From NCBI RefSeq assembly GCF_000591415.1, contig NZ_JEMF01000058.1, positions 1 to 38,501 of the forward strand: a stretch of 38,501 bases of DNA, read 5' to 3'. A program made the translations under genes and the position numbers. Under the pieces are notes generated by a model, which saw only the letters and a program-made list of their open reading frames with translations, was not told the DNA's origin and did not search any database. Positions 34,181 through 38,501 of the stretch are shown piece by piece. How positions within the stretch are numbered: position 1 is the stretch's first letter; each line of letters opens with the position of its first letter. Source of the DNA: Cobetia crustatorum. Lineage in GTDB: Bacteria > Pseudomonadota > Gammaproteobacteria > Pseudomonadales > Halomonadaceae.

Positions 34181-35583
34181 TGGCCCTGCTCGGACAGAAA
34201 CGCCCGGCACGCAAGCCGACCCGTCGCGAGAAGGAAGTGGCCAGTCGCGATACACGCGATGTCGATGATGCGGATAGTCAATGGCTGACCGTCGTTCGCC
34301 TGGCTCACGATGGCCGTGGCATAGCACACGATGCGACTGGCAAGACCCAGTTCATCGATCGTGCGTTGCCTGGCGAGCGTGTCACGCTCGCGATCCACCG
34401 TAACCACAAGCGCTTCGATGAGGCGCATGTGCGCACACGTGACAACGCTGCAGAAAATCGCGTCACGCCGCCGTGTGAGTATTTCGGTATCTGTGGGGGG
34501 TGTGAGCTTCAGCATATGACACTGGCCTCGCAGCGCACTCATAAGGTGCATGTACTGAGCGAACATGCCACTCGCAATGGCGTGGATCTGCCTGACATTC
34601 AGTCGCTGGGTGAAGACGAGAGCCGTTATCGTCGTCGTGCGCGCATTGGCGTACGAGTGACGGATGCTGGCGAGATTCAGTTGGGCTTCCGGAGTCGCGG
34701 CAACAACAAGTTGGTCGATATCCAGACGTGTAGTGTGCTGGTACCGGCGCTTGCGAATCTCATTGCCCCTCTGCGTGAGCTGATCAACACACTTGAAGCT
34801 CCCAAGCGGCTGGGACATCTTGAGCTGCTGGCAACGGATGATCAGGTCATCGTCATTGTGCGCCAGATGAAGGCCGTGCCGCGCGATGCGGAGCGCTGGC
34901 AAGCCTTTGCCCAGGCGCATGGTCTGGTCTTCGGCTGGCGGGTGGGAAGTGATCCTGTCGTCATGGAGTGGCTGGCGGGTACGCCAGATGCTGCCTATTC
35001 GCTGACGGTGGGTGAAACATCACTGCGTCTTGCTTTCTCACCGGGCGACTTCGTACAAGTCAATGCTCCCCTCAATCAGCGTCTGATCGACACGGCGTTT
35101 GAATGGCTGGGCGATGTGACGGGCCTGAACGTGATGGATCTTTACGCTGGCGTCGGTAACCTGACATTGGCCGCCGCTGCCGCAGGTGCCAAGCAAGTTA
35201 CCGGTATCGAAGGCAGCCAAGGGATGGTGGATCAGCTGATCGCCAATGCACATGTCAATGGGCTTGATCAGGTCAGCGCGCGGCGTGCCGATCTTAGCCG
35301 CTCGCTACCGTCACTCGAGGGTATCGACCTTCTGGTACTAGACCCGCCGCGCGATGGCGCTCAGCCTCTCTGCGAGGAGCTGGCACGTCATCTGCATGCA
35401 GGGAAGGTCAATCGTGCACCAGCACGCGTGCTTTATATTGCCTGTGATCCAACCACCCTGATGCGTGATGCACGATTGCTTCAGGATGCTGGCTACCGCG
35501 TCACACGCGCCCTGATGGCAGACATGTTTGTACACACCGCACATCTGGAATCGATGCTGCTGCTGGAGCGGGCGGCGGACTGA
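34180..35583 (+). CDS. rlmD: 23S rRNA (uracil-1939-C5)-methyltransferase RlmD
   Basis: A 467-residue RumA/RlmD protein, which methylates U1939 of 23S rRNA using SAM. It has a basic N-terminus (RPARKPTRREK), a TRAM domain (about residues 28-85, LAHDGRGIAHDATGKTQFID), an iron-sulfur cysteine set (CEYFGICGGCELQHM plus the later DIQTCSVL), the SAM motif NVMDLYAGVGNLTL, the catalytic base region LVLDPPRDGA and the nucleophilic Cys in YIACDPTTLMRDARLL. The length is slightly above the 433 of E. coli because of the N-terminal arm. The start lies in the cysM stop codon. It is followed by relA after 56 bases, the same order as in Pseudomonas. Confidence 0.95.
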   Translation: MALLGQKRPARKPTRREKEVASRDTRDVDDADSQWLTVVRLAHDGRGIAHDATGKTQFIDRALPGERVTLAIHRNHKRFDEAHVRTRDNAAENRVTPPCEYFGICGGCELQHMTLASQRTHKVHVLSEHATRNGVDLPDIQSLGEDESRYRRRARIGVRVTDAGEIQLGFRSRGNNKLVDIQTCSVLVPALANLIAPLRELINTLEAPKRLGHLELLATDDQVIVIVRQMKAVPRDAERWQAFAQAHGLVFGWRVGSDPVVMEWLAGTPDAAYSLTVGETSLRLAFSPGDFVQVNAPLNQRLIDTAFEWLGDVTGLNVMDLYAGVGNLTLAAAAAGAKQVTGIEGSQGMVDQLIANAHVNGLDQVSARRADLSRSLPSLEGIDLLVLDPPRDGAQPLCEELARHLHAGKVNRAPARVLYIACDPTTLMRDARLLQDAGYRVTRALMADMFVHTAHLESMLLLERAAD

Positions 35584-35639
35584 GGCAAGGCCGCGAGGCT
35601 CTGTCATCAAGATAGCAAGATATTCAAGGACATAGGGTC

Positions 35640-37903
35640 ATGGTCAAGGTGCGCGAAGATCAGCCGCTGACCGATAGCGGTGGTGTGGACATCCCAATGT
35701 GGGTCACGCGTTTGCGTGAGGAAGTCCCGTCGGTGAATGCCGATGTCATGACGCAGGCCTGCGAAGTGGCGCTCAAGGTGGCGCGTGAGGCAGACGCTCG
35801 CGGCGATAAGCTTGGCGCGAGCCGTTGGTCAGTTTTCGGTTCAGTCTCGAGATGGCCGATATCCTCTCGGAGCTGAAGCTGGATCAACCTGCGTTAGTGG
35901 CTGCGGTACTTTATCGCGCTGTGCGTGAGGGCCACCTGGGTCTTGAAGCGATCGATAAGCACTTTGGCGCGGAAGTCGCGCGTCTGATTGATGGCGTGCT
36001 CAACATGGCCGCCATTAGCCAGTTGCAGGCCCCGAGCCATGGAATGGTTCAGCACGATCAGCAGGACAATCTGCGTAAGATGTTGGTCTCGATGATCGAT
36101 GATGTGCGTATTGCGCTGATCAAGATCGCCGAGCGCACCGTCGCATTGCGTCAGGTCAAGGACGCCCCGCGCGAGAAGCGCATGCGCGTTGCCGGTGAAG
36201 TCTTCGATATCTACGGCCCTCTCGCCCATCGCCTTGGCATTGGCCAGCTCAAGTGGGAGCTGGAGGATCTGTCCTTCCGCTATCGCGAGGAAGATGAATA
36301 CAAGACCATCGCCAAACAGTTGTCAGAGAAGCGCCTTGAGCGTGAACACTATATCGCTGACTTGTTGGTAGACCTGCGTGGCCTGATGAGCGAGCAGGGC
36401 ATTCGTCACTTCGATGTTGCCGGGCGCGCCAAGCATATCTATTCCATCTGGAGGAAGATGAAGCGCAAGCGCATCGACTTCTCCCAGGTCTACGACGTAC
36501 GTGCAGTACGTATTCTGGTCGGCACGGTCAGTGACTGCTATACGGCGCTTGGCATTGTGCATTCGCGTTGGCATCACGTGCCGCACGAGTTTGATGATTA
36601 CATCGCCAATCCCAAGAAGAATGGCTATCAATCGTTGCATACCGCAGTGGTTGGGCCTGGTAACAAGGTCATCGAGATTCAGATTCGTACCTTCGACATG
36701 CACGAAGAGGCGGAGCTGGGTGTCTGTGCCCACTGGCGCTACAAGGGCCATGATGTTGGCCATAAGAGCCGCAGCTACGAAGACAAGATTGCCTGGCTGC
36801 GTCAAGTACTTGAATGGCAAGACGAGGTGGGTGAGAACGGCGGCCAGGAGGCGATTCGCGAAGGGCTTAGCTCCGACGTCGCGCCTGATCGCATCTACGT
36901 ATTCACGCCTGAAGGGCATGTCATCGACTTGCCTAAGGTCGCAACGCCGATCGATTTCGCCTACCGCGTGCACACTGAGGTAGGGCATCGATGCCGTGGT
37001 GCCAAGGTCAATGGGCGCATCGTGCCACTGACCTACAAGCTCAAGACCGGTCAGCAGGTCGAGATTCTAACGGCCACCAAGGGCGGTCCAAGCCGCGATT
37101 GGCTGAACCCCAACCTGGGCTATGTGCGTACCTCTCGGGCACGTTCCAAGATTCAGGCCTGGTTCAAGCTGCAGGCACGTGATCAGAATATCGATGAAGG
37201 GCGCGCACTCCTCGAGAAGGAGTTCTCACGCCTGGCGCTCGAGAATCTTGATCGCGACAAGCTGGCCAATGCCGTCAACTACCCGACGCGTGATGACATG
37301 TATGCCGGCATCGGAGCAGGTGACTTGCGTGTGGGGCAGGTGCTGCATCAAGCCCAGCAGCTGTTCGGGGATACCGATGATCAGGAGCAGCTCGAGCGCC
37401 TGTTGCGTCAGCGCAAGCCGCAAGGCAAGGAGAAGCCCGACACGGTGATGGTGCTGGGGGTGGGTAACCTCAAGACTACCATGGCCAATTGCTGTCACCC
37501 GGTACCGGGTGATCAGATCGCGGGCTTCATCACTCAGGGGCGCGGCGTCACGGTGCACCGTCAGGATTGCCCGAACCTGATTCAGCTGCGCTCCGATGAA
37601 CCGCGTCGCATCGTCGATGTCGAGTGGGGGCAGCGCTCGTGCAGCCAGTATCCGGTGGATATCGAGATTCAGGCTTGGGATCGCTCTGGGCTGCTGCGCG
37701 ATGTCACCAATGTCTTGAGCGGTGACAAGGTCAATGTACTGTCAGTGAACACCCGTACTGATCAGCTCGATAATATTGCAACGCTGAAGATTACGCTGGA
37801 AGTCGAGAACCTGGATGTACTCGGGCGTGTGTTCGCGCGCATTCAGCAGCTACCCAATATCATCGACGTCAAACGTCTGCGTGTCGGGGGTGGCAAGAAA
37901 TGA
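35640..37903 (+). pseudogene. relA: GTP pyrophosphokinase RelA, interrupted by a one-base frameshift
   Basis: Two frames together give a normal RelA of about 754 residues. The first (35640-35876) has the family start MVKVREDQPL; the second reads from about 35825 as VSFRFSLEMADILSELKLDQ onward. It contains the degenerate hydrolase domain, the synthetase core (YDVRAVRILV, NPKKNGYQSLHTAV, EIQIRT), TGS (RIYVFTPEGHVIDLPKVATP), the zinc-finger-like NCCHPVPGDQIAGFITQGRG and the C-terminal ACT (DRSGLLRDVTNVL). RelA makes (p)ppGpp on ribosomes stalled by uncharged tRNA. The break lies at about 35825-35835; one extra G in TCAGTTTT would give Trp-Ser-Gly-Phe-Arg and rejoin the frames. As written, synthetase expression would need an internal start. 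Overlaps mazG by 4 bases. Confidence 0.9.
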
Positions 37904-38501
37904 CGTCGTCGGCACTTGATGGCCTCAAGCGTAACGATGCGCGCTACAGCCTCGATGACCTGCTGACGCTGATGTCCGTACTGCGTGATCCGCAGTACGG
38001 CTGTCCGTGGGATCTCAGTCAGGACTACGCAAGTCTGGTACCGCATACCTTGGAGGAGGCATATGAGGTCGCTGATGTCATCGAGCGAGCGGCGTACGCT
38101 ACCGAGAATCGGGATGAGGTGCTGTCTGAGCTGCCGGCCGAGTTAGGTGACCTGCTGTTTCAGGGTGTGTTCTACGCACAGATTGCCCGTGAGCAGCAGC
38201 GTTTCGATTTCCATGATGTCATTCATGTGCTGACGACCAAGATGTTGCGGCGTCATCCGCATGTCTTTCCTGATGGCACGCTGTTGTCACGACGTGAAGG
38301 CGTGCTGCCTCACGAAGTGGATGAGCGTGCTGTCAATACGCGTTGGGAGCAGATAAAACAGCAGGAAAAGCCTGCAACATCTGAGTCTCCCGCTCTTGAG
38401 CGTTCAGCTGTTGAGGGTTCGCGTGACGACGCTAGCGTGCTGGATGGCGTACCGACTCGGGCTGCCGGCGTTGACGCGTGCGATGAAACTTAATCGAAAA
38501 A
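37900..38501 (+). pseudogene. mazG: Nucleoside triphosphate pyrophosphohydrolase MazG, frameshifted and cut by the window edge
   Basis: The N-terminal MazG domain is clear: LLTLMSVLRDPQYGCPWDLS, the metal-binding HTLEEAYEVADVI and ELPAELGDLLFQGVFYAQIA, then RRHPHVFPDG and RWEQIKQQE. MazG hydrolyses NTPs and lowers (p)ppGpp, which fits its place after relA (ATGA overlap). The frame as written stops at 38493 after 197 residues, far short of the usual 260 or so. From 38458 the next frame reads LPALTRAMKLNRK, exactly the continuation expected after SVLDGVPT, and stays open to the window end. Reading CGGG at 38458-38461 as CGG restores the gene, so one extra G is present. The linker before this point (ATSESPALERSAVEG) is longer than usual. 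Confidence 0.87.

Overview
The window looks like a chromosomal backbone segment from a moderately halophilic gammaproteobacterium, most likely a member of the Halomonadaceae (Halomonas/Cobetia type). That assignment is inferred from gene content, gene order close to Pseudomonas (rpoE/algU-rseA...rseC-degP-lepA-lepB-rnc-era-recO-pdxJ-acpS, then barA/gacS, then cysM-rlmD-relA-mazG), fairly high GC and some acidic protein extensions. I see no insertion sequences, prophage genes, CRISPR arrays, tRNA or rRNA genes.

Layout. (1) 1-471: the start of a dicarboxylate/amino-acid:cation symporter on the minus strand, cut by the window edge. (2) 784-4829: the electron-transfer-flavoprotein module, with ETF-ubiquinone oxidoreductase on the minus strand divergent from etfB-etfA; a PsrA-like palindrome lies in the shared intergenic region. 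(3) 5151-10791: a six-gene TonB2/TtpC-type energy transduction operon (DUF3450 protein, TtpC-like ExbB, ExbB, ExbD, TonB, TPR protein) behind a Fur-like box. (4) 10957-12038: xthA and a small basic protein, minus strand. (5) 12865-16478: a RhlB-like DEAD-box protein with eroded helicase motifs, then dinG. (6) 16609-17700: a class I DAHP synthase, minus strand. (7) 18231-22534: the envelope-stress block rpoE, rseA, a VF530-type gene, rseC and a DegP/MucD protease with a near-consensus sigma-E promoter; rseB is absent. (8) 22770-29761: lepA, lepB, rnc, era, recO, pdxJ, acpS. (9) 29865-32867: hybrid sensor kinase BarA/GacS, minus strand. (10) 33200-38501: cysM, rlmD, relA, mazG.

The genes group into respiratory electron entry from fatty-acid and amino-acid oxidation (etf), TonB-dependent uptake, envelope stress and protein secretion (rpoE/rseA/rseC/degP/lepB), RNA and ribosome maturation (rnc, era, lepA, rlmD), and global stress signalling (barA, relA, mazG).

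The most striking feature is that five conserved genes (ttpC, rpoE, lepB, relA, mazG) each carry one single-base frameshift. Four behave like a missing base and one like an extra base, mostly next to short homopolymers. lepB is normally essential and would lose its active site, so consensus sequencing error is the leading explanation; real lesions or recoding (best case ttpC) remain to be tested. The best biological oddities are the RhlB-like protein lacking helicase motif VI and with motif III changed to SAE, the acidic N-terminal extension on Era, the His-rich tail on PdxJ, and the missing rseB. I did not find a clearly new multi-gene system.
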